Assembly: GCF_013466605.1 (NCBI RefSeq)
Contig: NZ_CP059162.1
Span: forward strand, 5,270,001-5,334,000
DNA: 64,000 nucleotides
Reading direction: 5' to 3'
From: Pseudomonas chlororaphis subsp. aurantiaca
GTDB taxonomy: Bacteria > Pseudomonadota > Gammaproteobacteria > Pseudomonadales > Pseudomonadaceae
Below are positions 46,712 to 57,222 of this stretch, in pieces (position 1 is the first letter of the stretch; each line of letters begins with the position of its first letter). The position numbers and the translations under genes are program-made. The notes beneath the pieces were generated by a model. The model saw nothing but the letters and a program-made list of their open reading frames with translations, was not told where the DNA came from and did not search any database.

Positions 46712-47458
46712 TCAGCCGAGTTGCTCGGCCACCGACTGGGGAATATCCGCGTTGGAGTAGACGTTCTGCACATCGTCCAGGTCTTCGAGCATGTCGATCA
46801 GCTTGAGGACCTTCTCGGCGCCTTCCAGATCCAGCTCGGCGCTGGTGGTCGGCTGCATGACGATCTCCGCATCGTCGCCCTTGAAACCGGCCTCTTCGAG
46901 TGCGTTACGTACCGCATAGAAGCCAGTGAACGAGGTAAACACATCGATCGAGCCGTCTTCGTGAACAACCACGTCATCGGCGTCGGCTTCCAACGCCGCA
47001 TCGGTCAGTGCATCCTCATCGACGCCCGGTGCAAAGCTGATCTGCCCCTTGCGTTCGAACAGATACGCTACCGAACCGTCGGTGCCAAGGTTGCCGCCAC
47101 ATTTGCTGAACGCATGGCGCACGGCAGCCGCGGTACGGTTGCGGTTGTCGGTCATGCACTCGACCATCACCGCGACGCCGCCCGGGCCATAACCCTCATA
47201 GGTCAGCTCTTCGACGTTGTCGGCCTCGGTCGCACCAGCGCCACGGGCGATGGCGCGATCGATGATGTCGCGGCTCATGTTCGCGCCCAGGGCCTTGTCC
47301 AGGGCCAGACGCAGACGCGGGTTGGAACCCGGATCGCCACCGCCCTGACGAGCGGCGACCGTCAGCTCACGGATCCACTTGGTGAAAATCTTGCCTCTCT
47401 TGGCATCCTGACGCTCTTTGCGGTGCTTGATGTTCGCCCACTTGGAATGACCTGCCAT
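46712..47458 (-). CDS. yebC: YebC/PmpR-family regulatory or translation factor
   Basis: The 248-residue protein starts [21 protein letters not shown], the family signature, and contains [23 protein letters not shown]. The P. aeruginosa orthologue PA0964 (PmpR) represses quinolone signalling; YebC-family proteins have also been linked to translation of proline-rich stretches. It lies between aspS and ruvC as in P. aeruginosa. Confidence 0.95.
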   Translation of the reverse strand: MAGHSKWANIKHRKERQDAKRGKIFTKWIRELTVAARQGGGDPGSNPRLRLALDKALGANMSRDIIDRAIARGAGATEADNVEELTYEGYGPGGVAVMVECMTDNRNRTAAAVRHAFSKCGGNLGTDGSVAYLFERKGQISFAPGVDEDALTDAALEADADDVVVHEDGSIDVFTSFTGFYAVRNALEEAGFKGDDAEIVMQPTTSAELDLEGAEKVLKLIDMLEDLDDVQNVYSNADIPQSVAEQLG

Positions 47459-47534
47459 AACGCGCTCCAAATTCTCTTTGAAACATTGCCCGCAACGCCT
47501 GTAACGGCGGGCGGGCAACAAATATCTCGACCCA

Positions 47535-47565
47535 ATAGAAAAAGGCGCATCCGCAGATGCGCCTT
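47535..47565 (-). terminator. Terminator after aspS
   Basis: AAGGCGCATC and GATGCGCCTT form a perfect 10-bp stem around 4 nt. On - it continues into TTTTTC. It separates aspS from yebC. Confidence 0.9.
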
Positions 47566-47575
47566 CAGGTCGGCC

Positions 47576-49351
47576 TTACTCAGCCTTTGGCTGTTCGCGC
47601 AGGCGGATGTGCAGCTCGCGCAGCGCCTTGGCGTCGACCAGGCCAGGAGCCTGGGTCATCACGCAAGCGGCGCTCTGGGTTTTCGGGAAAGCAATCACTT
47701 CACGAATCGACTGAGCGCCGGTCATCAGCATCACCAGACGGTCCAGACCGAACGCCAGGCCGCCGTGCGGCGGTGCACCGTACTTCAGGGCATCGAGCAG
47801 GAAGCCGAACTTCTCTTCCTGCTCCGCTTCATCAATGCCCAGCAGACGGAATACCGCCTGTTGCATTTCCTTGCGATGGATACGGATCGAACCGCCACCC
47901 AGCTCGGTACCGTTGAGCACCATGTCGTAGGCACGGGACAGCGCGGTCGCCGGGTTGGCTTCCAGCTCCTGTGGCGAGCACTTCGGCGCGGTGAACGGGT
48001 GGTGCAAGGCGGTGAAACTGCCGTCGTCGTTTTCTTCGAACATCGGGAAATCGACAACCCACAGCGGCGCCCATTCGCAGGTCAGCAGGTTCAGGTCGTG
48101 ACCGAGCTTGATCCGCAGCGCGCCCAGGGCCTCGCTGACGATCTTGGCCTTGTCGGCGCCGAAGAACACGATGTCGCCGTCGACCGCACCCACGCGATCG
48201 AGGATCACGTTCAGGTTGGCTTCCGGGATGTTCTTGACGATTGGCGACTGCAGGCCTTCAACGCCCTTGGCGCGCTCGTTGACCTTGATGTAGGCCAGGC
48301 CCTTGGCACCGTAGATGCCGACGAACTTGGTGTAGTCGTCGATCTTGCTGCGCGGCATGCTCGCCCCGCCTGGAACGCGCAAGGCGGCCACACGGCTTTT
48401 CGGGTCGTTGGCCGGGCCGCTGAACACCTTGAATTCGACTTCCTTGAGCTGGTCGGCAACGTCCACCAGTTCCAGCGGGATGCGCAGGTCCGGCTTGTCG
48501 GAACCGTAGCGACGCATGGCCTCTTCAAAGGTCATGTGCGGGAACTCACCGAACTCCAGATCCAGCACTTCCTTGAACAGGTTGCGGATCATGCCTTCGG
48601 TCAGGCCCATGATGTCTTTTTCATCGAGGAAGCTGGTTTCGATGTCGATCTGAGTGAACTCGGGCTGACGGTCGGCACGCAGGTCTTCGTCGCGGAAGCA
48701 TTTGGCGATCTGGTAGTAGCGGTCGAAGCCGGCGACCATCAGCAGTTGCTTGAACAGCTGTGGCGACTGCGGCAGAGCGAAGAAGCTGCCCGCGTGGGTA
48801 CGGCTCGGCACCAGATAGTCACGTGCGCCTTCAGGGGTGGCACGGGTCAGGATCGGGGTTTCGACATCGAGGAAACCGTTCTCGTCCAGGTAGCGACGGA
48901 TGCTGGTGGTCATGCGCGAACGCAGGCGCAGCTTCTCGGCCATTTCCGGACGGCGCAGGTCGATGAAGCGATAGCGCAGGCGGGTTTCTTCGCCCACGTC
49001 GGAGTATTCGTTGAGCGGGAACGGCGGGGTTTCCGCTTCGTTCAGCACTTCCAGCTGGTAGCCCAGGACTTCGATCATGCCCGAAGCCATGTTGGCGTTG
49101 CCGGCACCGGCCGGACGCAGGCGCACCTTGCCGGTGATCTTGACCACGTATTCGCTGCGCACACGGTCGGCGGCGGCGAAGGTTTCAGCGCGGTCCGGGT
49201 CGAACACCACCTGGGCCAGGCCTTCACGATCACGGATATCGAGGAAGATCACTCCGCCATGGTCGCGACGACGGTGGACCCATCCGCAAAGGGTAACTTC
49301 CTGACCTTCCAGGCTTTCGTTCAGTTGGCCGCAATAATGGCTGCGCATCAT
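47576..49351 (-). CDS. aspS: Aspartyl-tRNA synthetase (probably non-discriminating)
   Basis: The 591-residue class II synthetase has the anticodon-binding OB-fold ([19 protein letters not shown]), motif 2 ([18 protein letters not shown]), the bacterial GAD insertion and motif 3 ([16 protein letters not shown]). His31 is present, a residue linked to relaxed tRNA selection in the P. aeruginosa enzyme, which also charges tRNA-Asn. Start MMRSHYCG is the usual one. Confidence 0.96.
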   Translation of the reverse strand: MMRSHYCGQLNESLEGQEVTLCGWVHRRRDHGGVIFLDIRDREGLAQVVFDPDRAETFAAADRVRSEYVVKITGKVRLRPAGAGNANMASGMIEVLGYQLEVLNEAETPPFPLNEYSDVGEETRLRYRFIDLRRPEMAEKLRLRSRMTTSIRRYLDENGFLDVETPILTRATPEGARDYLVPSRTHAGSFFALPQSPQLFKQLLMVAGFDRYYQIAKCFRDEDLRADRQPEFTQIDIETSFLDEKDIMGLTEGMIRNLFKEVLDLEFGEFPHMTFEEAMRRYGSDKPDLRIPLELVDVADQLKEVEFKVFSGPANDPKSRVAALRVPGGASMPRSKIDDYTKFVGIYGAKGLAYIKVNERAKGVEGLQSPIVKNIPEANLNVILDRVGAVDGDIVFFGADKAKIVSEALGALRIKLGHDLNLLTCEWAPLWVVDFPMFEENDDGSFTALHHPFTAPKCSPQELEANPATALSRAYDMVLNGTELGGGSIRIHRKEMQQAVFRLLGIDEAEQEEKFGFLLDALKYGAPPHGGLAFGLDRLVMLMTGAQSIREVIAFPKTQSAACVMTQAPGLVDAKALRELHIRLREQPKAE

Positions 49352-49447
49352 GGTAGTGGTTTCACTTCTCGTAATTCGAAATTCGATGGGAGGCCTTGCG
49401 CACCTCGGGGTACCGGATAATGCAAGAGCTCGCGCGTGTCGTTCAAC

Positions 49448-49669
49448 TTAATCAGCTTTGTCGCCACCGGCCAGGTTCTTCTTGGCGCCGGTCTTGAAGT
49501 CGGTCTCATACCAGCCCGAACCGCTGAGGCGGAAACCTGGCATGGACAGCATTTTTTTCAGCTCGGGCGCCTGGCAGGCAGGGCAATCGACCAACGCAGG
49601 TGCGCTGATCTTTTGAATGGCTTCCAGCTGATGACCACAGGAAGCACATTGGTAGTCGTACATGGGCAT
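49448..49669 (-). CDS. FmdB-family zinc-ribbon protein
   Basis: A 73-residue protein starting MPMYDYQCASCGHQLEAIQK, followed by CPACQAPELKKMLSMPGFRL. The two CxxC pairs form a zinc ribbon, the mark of the FmdB/CxxC_CXXC_SSSS family. Its role is unknown; it is regularly found beside aspS. The C-terminus is basic and acidic without a fold. Confidence 0.88.
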   Translation of the reverse strand: MPMYDYQCASCGHQLEAIQKISAPALVDCPACQAPELKKMLSMPGFRLSGSGWYETDFKTGAKKNLAGGDKAD

Positions 49670-49894
49670 GAGAGCGTCTCGGCGTACTTAACGTCTGGCT
49701 TAACCCGTGCCGAGGCCCGGGTTATATAGCAAAGGGCGGGATTATATCCATTAAATCGGCCCTGTGCAGCCGTATGACGGCACCGATAGACCACCACCCG
49801 CCGAAACAAAGCCAGCGCCCGACCGCCATGCCCCAGCCATCGGCCTGAGGACGAACCGCCATGATCGGGCGACAAATCATGCCCCATAAAGGCA

Positions 49895-49918
49895 AATGGC
49901 GCCGATAACGGCGCCATT
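49895..49918 (-). terminator. Hairpin after the Dps gene
   Basis: AATGGCGCCG and CGGCGCCATT form a perfect 10-bp stem around ATAA, 13 nt past the dps stop. The following tract on - is TTGCCTTTAT, so the U-run is weak. Confidence 0.65.
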
Positions 49919-49930
49919 CGGTCTGCGGGA

Positions 49931-50404
49931 TTATTGCTCGCTCAACAGCGAGCGCAGCATCCACGCGGTTTTCTCATGCACCTGCATCCGCTGGGTCAGC
50001 AGGTCCGCGGTGGGTTCGTCGCTGACCTTGTCGATGATCGGGAAAATGCCACGGGCAGTGCGGGTCACCGCTTCCTGTCCCGCCACCAGTTGCTTGATCA
50101 TCTCATCGGCGCTTGGCACGCCCTCTTCTTCCTTGATCGAAGAAAGACGCGCGTAGATGGAATAGGCACCTGGCGCCGGGAACCCCAGGGCGCGGATACG
50201 CTCGGCGATCAGGTCCACCGCCAGCGCCAGTTCGTTGTATTGCTCCTCGAACATCAGGTGCAGCGTACGGAACTGCGGCCCCGTGACGTTCCAGTGGAAA
50301 TTATGGGTCTTCAGATACAGCACATAAGTATCTGAAAGCAGGCGAGAGAGCCCCTCCACGATGGATTTGCGGTCTTCTGCGCTGATACCGATATCGATTG
50401 CCAT
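49931..50404 (-). CDS. dps: Dps-type DNA-binding ferritin-like protein
   Basis: The 157-residue protein is a Dps mini-ferritin, which oxidises iron with hydrogen peroxide and protects DNA. Ferroxidase residues lie in [14 protein letters not shown] and [23 protein letters not shown]. The ATG at 50404 is used rather than the upstream one at 50422. It corresponds to PA0962. Confidence 0.93.
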   Translation of the reverse strand: MAIDIGISAEDRKSIVEGLSRLLSDTYVLYLKTHNFHWNVTGPQFRTLHLMFEEQYNELALAVDLIAERIRALGFPAPGAYSIYARLSSIKEEEGVPSADEMIKQLVAGQEAVTRTARGIFPIIDKVSDEPTADLLTQRMQVHEKTAWMLRSLLSEQ

Positions 50405-50863
50405 GTCTATCTCCGTTAGCACATTGAATTCAACAGGTCAGGTACCGGACCACTCTAGCAAGACTGCCCTGCACCCGCAGCCCGGGATTGTCCGAGACCG
50501 TGCGACAGATTGCCCCCCCGAGCGGGCGACCAGTACCTGCAAGAAAGCCCACGCCGGTTGTGACTCGCCTGAGAAGCCACCGTTCCCCATTTTTTAGGTG
50601 CTAGCTCTCTAGAACAATGCTTTGCCCGATAGTCCGGTATTCCCTCAGGACAATCCGGACTTTCTCCCTTCACCCAGCCACAGCACCTGATTTGAGAAGG
50701 CCTGGGCTTTGCTGTTAAATAGAGGACGTGTCGCTGTTGCCTATTTCTCGGCCTCAGCGCATAGGCTGATCCCGCGCACGTGCTCACCGCCTCCCATTGT
50801 TCAGAAGCGAACCGTGCACGCTCAGCTCTTCCTTGTGATCCGTCTTAACGTGAGTTCATTAAA
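50405..50863. other. Intergenic region between dps and the cold-shock membrane gene
   Basis: These 459 nt separate the divergent dps and cold-shock-domain genes and must hold both promoters. No gene, repeat or RNA was recognised. Short frames on both strands lack good starts. Confidence 0.5.
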
Positions 50864-51469
50864 ATGTTGAAAATCGTCCACCTGCTAACGGGCGCAGCAG
50901 CCTTGCTGCTGTCCTTTATCCCTAGCCTGCGATCCGAAGCCGTTCCCTTCCTGCAACAACCCGATGCTCTTTACCTGGCCTTTTTCGGCCTGCTCAACCT
51001 GACACTGGCTCCGGTTATCCCCTACTGGAACAAAGGCCCGCGTCACCAACTGCAAAACCTGGTCAGCGCGCTTCTGGTGCTGGCGGTGGTCTTGCAGACC
51101 TTGACCCTGCTGGCACCGATGCCGGTTATCGCAGGTCAACCGGCTGTGCTGTTCAGCCTGCTGACCGCAGCGATTGCCGTTCTTCTGCACCTGGCCGTCA
51201 GCTTCTACAAATCGTCTCCTTCGGCTAGCACTTCGCAAACCTACGACATGAGCAATCGCGATACCGGCACCGTCAAGTGGTTCAACACTTCGAAGGGTTT
51301 CGGCTTCATCTCTCGCGACTCCGGCGATGATATCTTCGTGCATTTCCGCGCCATCCGTGGCGAAGGTCACCGCGTCCTGGTGGAAGGCCAGCGCGTGGAG
51401 TTCTCTGTCATGAATCGCGACAAGGGCCTGCAAGCCGAAGACGTGATTGCGGCACTGCCACGCCGCTGA
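50864..51469 (+). CDS. Membrane-anchored cold-shock-domain protein
   Basis: A 201-residue fusion. The first 125 residues form four hydrophobic stretches (about 5-20, 38-55, 66-85, 92-115), then a Ser-rich linker ([10 protein letters not shown]) and a full cold-shock domain from about 133 ([32 protein letters not shown]). The domain should face the cytoplasm. An internal ATG at 51247 could make the domain alone but lacks a ribosome-binding site. It matches the place of PA0961, called a probable cold-shock protein. Confidence 0.9.
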   Translation: MLKIVHLLTGAAALLLSFIPSLRSEAVPFLQQPDALYLAFFGLLNLTLAPVIPYWNKGPRHQLQNLVSALLVLAVVLQTLTLLAPMPVIAGQPAVLFSLLTAAIAVLLHLAVSFYKSSPSASTSQTYDMSNRDTGTVKWFNTSKGFGFISRDSGDDIFVHFRAIRGEGHRVLVEGQRVEFSVMNRDKGLQAEDVIAALPRR

Positions 51470-51481
51470 TTCACGCCCATG

Positions 51482-51519
51482 AAAAAACCGCGACGCAGCC
51501 ATGCTGCTCGCGGTTTTTT
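51482..51519 (+). terminator. Terminator of the cold-shock membrane gene
   Basis: AAAAAACCGCGA and TCGCGGTTTTTT pair around the inner GCAGC-CAT-GCTGC stem and end in six T. It also serves the convergent slyX transcript. Confidence 0.92.
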
Positions 51520-51546
51520 ATTGCCTGAACGGCAGACCGTCCGCGC

Positions 51547-51753
51547 TCAGTAATGTGGCGGCGGAGCCTCTTCTTCGAATGACTCGAACTGCCCCACCAT
51601 TTCCTCCTGACGCTTGAGCAAGGCGGCCATCTGCAACTGCAGGCGCTCGACCACCCGCTGCTGCTCGACCAGTACGTCGTTCAGGGCTTGAATGGTGTCA
51701 TCCTGAAAAGCCAATCGGCTTTCCAGATCGGTTACCCGTTCTTCCAGGCTCAT
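51547..51753 (-). CDS. slyX: SlyX family protein
   Basis: A 68-residue coiled-coil protein ([29 protein letters not shown]) ending in EEEAPPPHY, typical of SlyX. Function unknown. It lies 3 nt after the HIT gene and is co-transcribed with it. Confidence 0.93.
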   Translation of the reverse strand: MSLEERVTDLESRLAFQDDTIQALNDVLVEQQRVVERLQLQMAALLKRQEEMVGQFESFEEEAPPPHY

Positions 51754-51756
51754 GAT

Positions 51757-52182
51757 TCAGCCCTCCAGAAACTTGAAATCATCGGTCAGGACCAGTCGTA
51801 ACCGCTCACGAATCGCGGCCACCTGTTCGGCGTCGTAGGGCTTGGCAGGCAGCTTGCCCCATACCGGAGCAGGCCAGGCCGCGTCGTCGCGCTTGCGAAC
51901 GATAACGTGCATGTGCAACTGGCTGACGACATTACCCAGAGTCGCCACATTCAACTTGTCCGCATCGAACGAGTCTTTAAGCAGCTCCGCCAGGGCCGTG
52001 GTTTCTCGCCATAGTTGCTGCTGGTCGGCGTCATCCAGTTGAAACAACTCGCTGATATCTTCCCGGCGCGGTACCAGGATGAACCACGGGTAATTGGAAT
52101 CGTTGGACAACAGCAGCCGGCAAAGGGGGAAGTCCCCAATGGGCAATGTGTCTTGTTGAAGTCGTGGATCTAAAGCGAACAC
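51757..52182 (-). CDS. HIT-domain hydrolase-like protein
   Basis: A 141-residue member of the histidine triad family of nucleotide-binding proteins. The usual H-x-H-x-H reads SQLHMHVIV, with Gln in the first His place, while the two later His remain. I prefer the GTG at 52182 (MFALDPRLQQDTL) because GGGAG lies 8 nt before it; a GTG at 52191 is closer to that site than usual. It is upstream of slyX. Confidence 0.88.
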   Translation of the reverse strand: MFALDPRLQQDTLPIGDFPLCRLLLSNDSNYPWFILVPRREDISELFQLDDADQQQLWRETTALAELLKDSFDADKLNVATLGNVVSQLHMHVIVRKRDDAAWPAPVWGKLPAKPYDAEQVAAIRERLRLVLTDDFKFLEG

Positions 52183-53106
52183 CGCGCGCACTCCCGCTCA
52201 GCTCATCAAGTTTCAGCTTAGCGAACGCCATGACTGGCTGCCCGCCAAGCGACAGAACGGCAGCATACCTGCGAAAGCTCTTGTGTTCATCGCTCTGCTG
52301 CGCAGATCCCGCCTCAACATTCATCCCCGATGCCACGCGTCAGAGCGCCCCGGCCTGGAACATTTTCCAGCGGGCCGCACCATGAGAGAACAAAGCTCAT
52401 AAAAAACAAGGAGAAAACCGCGAAAGAGCCCCTTCCCTGCGCATTCTTCCAGTGCCCGACGCCACATGATGACTGAGCTGCATCAAGAAACTTTTGCACC
52501 AAAATCTCACAGTGCGTCTACGCTCAGTGCGTTGACCATCCGCCATCTACTCACTCACCAGGGTGAACCGGTAACGTTTTGGAATGTCATGCGTTTTTTT
52601 CAGGGAGCAACACCAGGAGGACAGGGAACGTCAAGCCCAAACAAAACGACCTTAAAACCACTGTTTTATGCGGTTTTTACAGCCTGAAGGGCTATCGCCG
52701 AAAAAAAATCGGTGTCTTCGCGTTTTGTGCACGCTTGTTGCATTCACACCCATATTGTCCCAGGGAGAAGCCATCGGAAAACGGCCTTTCCTGAGACTAA
52801 TAACAATAGTGGCAAGGCTGCCCCATGGAGATTTGACTGCTTGACCAAAGTTCTTTTTGTTCCAGGTTCAAGCCTTCGAAAACAGCGCTGAAGTTGTCAG
52901 TCCGGATACATGCGGACTGCGGATTTGCGACATTGATCGAGCATTTTGCGACAGGGTCGTAAAGAAGCTGAAAGGACTGATACGTAAGTATCGCCAACAT
53001 TGTCGGCGTGATATAAGTTTGCGCCGACACAAAAAGAAAGAGCCGCCCAGATAATAAAACAGGTGGGACGGCAGTACTCTTCTAAAAACCAAAGGAGCAA
53101 ATCACG
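52183..53106. other. Long intergenic region before the OprD porin gene
   Basis: These 924 nt carry no supported gene; the short frames show no domain or ribosome-binding site. The right half (52560-53100) is A+T-rich compared with its neighbours and probably holds the porin promoter, a long leader and perhaps a small RNA. I could not fix a promoter or terminator. Confidence 0.5.
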
Positions 53107-54459
53107 ATGCGCGTGATGAAGTGGAGCATGATCGCACTGGCAGTTGCAGCAGCAGCCAGTACTCAAGTGGCTACGGCCGCACCTTTCGTAAGTGACCAGT
53201 CTGAAGCCAAGGGCTTTGTTGAAGACGCCAAGTTCGACGTACTGCTGCGTAACTATTACTTCAACCGTGATAACAAAAACGGCGGCAACGATCAGAAAGA
53301 CTGGACCCAGGGTATCTGGGGTAACTTCAGCTCCGGTTACACCCAGGGTACCGTAGGCGTCGGCGTCGATGCGTTCGGTTATCTGGCGATCAAACTGGAC
53401 GGCGGCGACGGCACTGGCGGCACCGGCAACATGAGCCGCGACTCCGACGGCGACGTCAACAAGAGCCAGGGCAAAGCCGGCGCGGCCGTCAAATTCCGCG
53501 TCTCCAAAACCGAGCTGAAAGCCGGCGACATGCAGCCAAGTACCTCACCGGTGTTCGCGGTTGGCGGGTCCCGTATCCTTCCGCAAACTGCCAGCGGTTT
53601 CCAACTGCAGAGCAGCGAGATCAAAAATCTTGATCTGGAAGGCGGCCACTTCTATTCGGGTACCAGTCAGGACTCCAACGCTCGTAATGGCAACCTGTAC
53701 GCAAACTACGCCAGTGTGGCATCCAACAGCATCGACTACTTCGGTGGCAAGTACGGCATCACCGACAACCTGAGTGCATCGCTCTACGGCGCCAAGCTGG
53801 AAGACATCTGGAACCAGTACTACGCCAACCTGAACTACACCATCCCGATGGGTGGCGATCAGTCGCTGAACCTGGACGGTAACATCTACCGTACCACCGA
53901 TACTGGTAGCGCCAAGGCTGGTGACATCAGCAATACCACGTTCTCCCTGGCAGCAGCCTTCTCGTTCCTGAAAGCGCATACCCTTACCGTTGGGTTCCAG
54001 AAGGTCAATGGTGACACGCCATTCGACTACATCGGTATCGGTGGCCACGACACCACCAAGCGCGGCTCCAACCGCGGCGGCGACTCGATCTTCCTCGCCA
54101 ACTCCATCCAGTACTCTGACTTCAACGGCCCGAACGAGAAGTCCGCACAGATCCGTTACGACCTGAAAATGGCCGAGTACGGCGTTCCTGGCCTGAGTTT
54201 CATGACCCGCTACGTGAAAGGTTGGGACATCGACGGCACCAAGATGGACGCCGACAGCCCATACCGTCTTTACGGTTATGGCGCAGATGGCAAACACCAC
54301 GAAACCAACTTCGAAGCCAAGTACGTTGTTCAAACCGGCCCAGCTAAAGACTTGTCGTTCCGCGTTCGTCAAGCCTGGCACACTGCCAACGCTGACCAAG
54401 CCGAAGGCGACATCAAAGAGTTCCGCCTGATCGTCGACTACCCACTGTCGATCTTGTAA
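53107..54459 (+). CDS. oprD: OprD-family outer-membrane porin
   Basis: The 450-residue porin is close to P. aeruginosa OprD from the opening MRVMKWSMIALAV to the ending DQAEGDIKEFRLIVDYPLSIL, with shared RNYYFNRD, GAVKFRVSKT, FQLQSSEIKNLDLEGGHF and SLYGAKLEDIWNQYY. A signal peptide ends near residue 25. OprD-type channels admit basic amino acids and, in P. aeruginosa, carbapenems; the substrate here is not proven. It takes the place of PA0958. The start follows AAAGGAG. Confidence 0.92.
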   Translation: MRVMKWSMIALAVAAAASTQVATAAPFVSDQSEAKGFVEDAKFDVLLRNYYFNRDNKNGGNDQKDWTQGIWGNFSSGYTQGTVGVGVDAFGYLAIKLDGGDGTGGTGNMSRDSDGDVNKSQGKAGAAVKFRVSKTELKAGDMQPSTSPVFAVGGSRILPQTASGFQLQSSEIKNLDLEGGHFYSGTSQDSNARNGNLYANYASVASNSIDYFGGKYGITDNLSASLYGAKLEDIWNQYYANLNYTIPMGGDQSLNLDGNIYRTTDTGSAKAGDISNTTFSLAAAFSFLKAHTLTVGFQKVNGDTPFDYIGIGGHDTTKRGSNRGGDSIFLANSIQYSDFNGPNEKSAQIRYDLKMAEYGVPGLSFMTRYVKGWDIDGTKMDADSPYRLYGYGADGKHHETNFEAKYVVQTGPAKDLSFRVRQAWHTANADQAEGDIKEFRLIVDYPLSIL

Positions 54460-54483
54460 TAGCGGTTACTTAGCAAGTAATAA

Positions 54484-54513
54484 AAAAAGGCCCATCATTC
54501 GATGGGCCTTTTT
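54484..54513 (+). terminator. Terminator of the porin gene
   Basis: AAAAAGGCCCATC and GATGGGCCTTTTT pair around 4 nt and end in a T-run, 25 nt past the porin stop. Confidence 0.93.
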
Positions 54514-54600
54514 ATTGGGGCTGGCAACTCGCTGAAGCTCCGGTTATCGACTGTTCATTGTTACAACCAGGTTTCAAACATTCTCCAGCGAGTACCGCGT

Positions 54601-54631
54601 TAAAAGCCTGACCACTCGATCAGACTTTTAA
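54601..54631 (-). terminator. Terminator of mscS
   Basis: TAAAAGCCTGA and TCAGACTTTTA pair with one mismatch around 9 nt. On - the stem ends in CTTTTAA, 21 nt past mscS. Confidence 0.6.
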
Positions 54632-54651
54632 CCCACATCCCCGCTACTGAC

Positions 54652-55491
54652 TCAAACAGCCGCTTCCTGAACCACGCGAATCACTCGCTGCGGAAACGGA
54701 ATATCGATACCCGCGTCCTTCAAGCGATCACGGGACAACTCGTTGAAGCGGAACATCACGTCCCAGTAGTCAGCAGTCTTCACCCAGACACGCAGCGAAA
54801 GGGTGATGGCGCTGTCACCCAGCATGGAAACCACCGCCACTGGCTCCGGATCGGTCAGCACGCGTTCGTCCTTGGCCAGGTCCAGCAGGACCTCACGGGC
54901 CTTTTGCAGGTCAGCCTCGTAGTTCACGCCGACATCGAAGATCACTTTACGGGTCAGCTGGCGGTTGTGGTTGGTGATGATGCCATTGGACAGGTTGCCG
55001 TTAGGCACGATGACAGTCTTGTTGTCGCCGGTACGCAGCACCGTGTGGAAGATCTGGATGCTGTCGACCGTACCGCTGATGCCCTGGGCTTCGATCACGT
55101 CACCGATGCGGAAAGGGCGGAACAGCAGGATCAGCACGCCACCGGCGAAGTTGGCCAGGCTGCCTTGCAAGGCCAGGCCGATGGCCAGGCCCGCCGCACC
55201 GATCGCGGCAACGAACGACGTGGTTTCGACACCGATCATCGAGGCCACGCTGACAACCAGCAGCACCTTGAGAATGACGTTCGCCAGGCTGCTGATAAAA
55301 CCCTGCAGGGCCTGGTCGGCATTACGCAGCGCCAGCAGCTTGCCGACTTTTTGCGTCAGACTGTTGATCAGCCACCAGCCGATGGCCAGGGTGATTACAG
55401 CCAGCAGTACCCGACTGCCGTATTCCATGATCATCGGAATCCAGGCTTGGGAAGCCTTGACCAGGTTGTCCACTTCAGCATTCAAATCCAT
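54652..55491 (-). CDS. mscS: Small-conductance mechanosensitive channel MscS
   Basis: A 279-residue MscS-type channel that opens under membrane tension to release solutes after osmotic downshock. Three N-terminal helices lead to the pore helix AAIGAAGLAIGLALQGSLANFAGG, then the beta domain FRPFRIGDVIEAQG and a C-terminal domain. Length is close to E. coli MscS (286). The start follows AGGAGAG. Single-gene unit. Confidence 0.95.
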   Translation of the reverse strand: MDLNAEVDNLVKASQAWIPMIMEYGSRVLLAVITLAIGWWLINSLTQKVGKLLALRNADQALQGFISSLANVILKVLLVVSVASMIGVETTSFVAAIGAAGLAIGLALQGSLANFAGGVLILLFRPFRIGDVIEAQGISGTVDSIQIFHTVLRTGDNKTVIVPNGNLSNGIITNHNRQLTRKVIFDVGVNYEADLQKAREVLLDLAKDERVLTDPEPVAVVSMLGDSAITLSLRVWVKTADYWDVMFRFNELSRDRLKDAGIDIPFPQRVIRVVQEAAV

Positions 55492-55627
55492 CTATCTCTC
55501 CTGATTCCCGGCGGTCGGGCATACAAAAAACAAGGGTGAAACGAGTGGTTCCATGGAGGCTCAATCGTTTCCGCCCATTACTCGGGCCTCGGACGCCAAT
55601 AAGCTCGCGAGGTTCCCGAAAACCCGA

Positions 55628-56113
55628 TCAGTCGCGGAAGTTGTTGAACTGCAGCGGCATGCCGAACTCTTTCGCCCGCAGGGCCGCGATGGCCTCCTGC
55701 AGATCGTCGCGCTTCTTGCCGGTCACCCGTACCTGCTCACCCTGGATCGCAGCCTGGACCTTCAGCTTGGCGTCCTTGATGTGGGCAACGATCTTTTTCG
55801 CCAGCTCTTTGTCGATACCTTCCTTGAGCACCGCTTCCTGCTTCATCACCTTGCCCGAAGCGTACGCGTCCTTGACCTCAAGGCACTGCACATCGATCTT
55901 GCGCTTGACCAGGGCCAGCTTGAGGATCTCGATCATCGCTTCCAGCTGGAATTCGGCTTCAGCGGTGAGGTTGACGGTGAGTTCCTTTTCCTTGAACTCG
56001 AAGCTGCCCTTGCCCTTCAAGTCATAGCGACGGTCCAGCTCCTTGACGGCGTTTTCCACGGCGTTGGTGACTTCGTGTTTGTCCAGTTCGGATACCACGT
56101 CGAACGACGGCAT
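55628..56113 (-). CDS. yajQ: YajQ-family nucleotide-binding protein
   Basis: A 161-residue protein with the usual opening [21 protein letters not shown] and [12 protein letters not shown]. YajQ proteins have ferredoxin-like folds; some bind cyclic di-GMP or RNA. It is divergent from panE and ends 137 nt from mscS. Confidence 0.94.
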   Translation of the reverse strand: MPSFDVVSELDKHEVTNAVENAVKELDRRYDLKGKGSFEFKEKELTVNLTAEAEFQLEAMIEILKLALVKRKIDVQCLEVKDAYASGKVMKQEAVLKEGIDKELAKKIVAHIKDAKLKVQAAIQGEQVRVTGKKRDDLQEAIAALRAKEFGMPLQFNNFRD

Positions 56114-56151
56114 GTAATTTCTCCAATAAAAAAAGGGGCGCAGCTCGATAA

Positions 56152-57177
<1,026 letters not shown>

Positions 57178-57222
57178 GCAGCGGCTACGCTGCCCACGTG
57201 TTCCTCTCTAGCGACGTCCCCG

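Noticed and set aside
46721..49420. 899-codon frame on + opposite yebC and aspS
   Set aside because: Longest open frame after gcvP, but purely antisense to two conserved genes with no domain or ribosome-binding site.
51247..51469. Internal start giving a free cold-shock domain
   Set aside because: There is no Shine-Dalgarno before the internal ATG, so the full-length fusion is the better call; kept only as an alternative.
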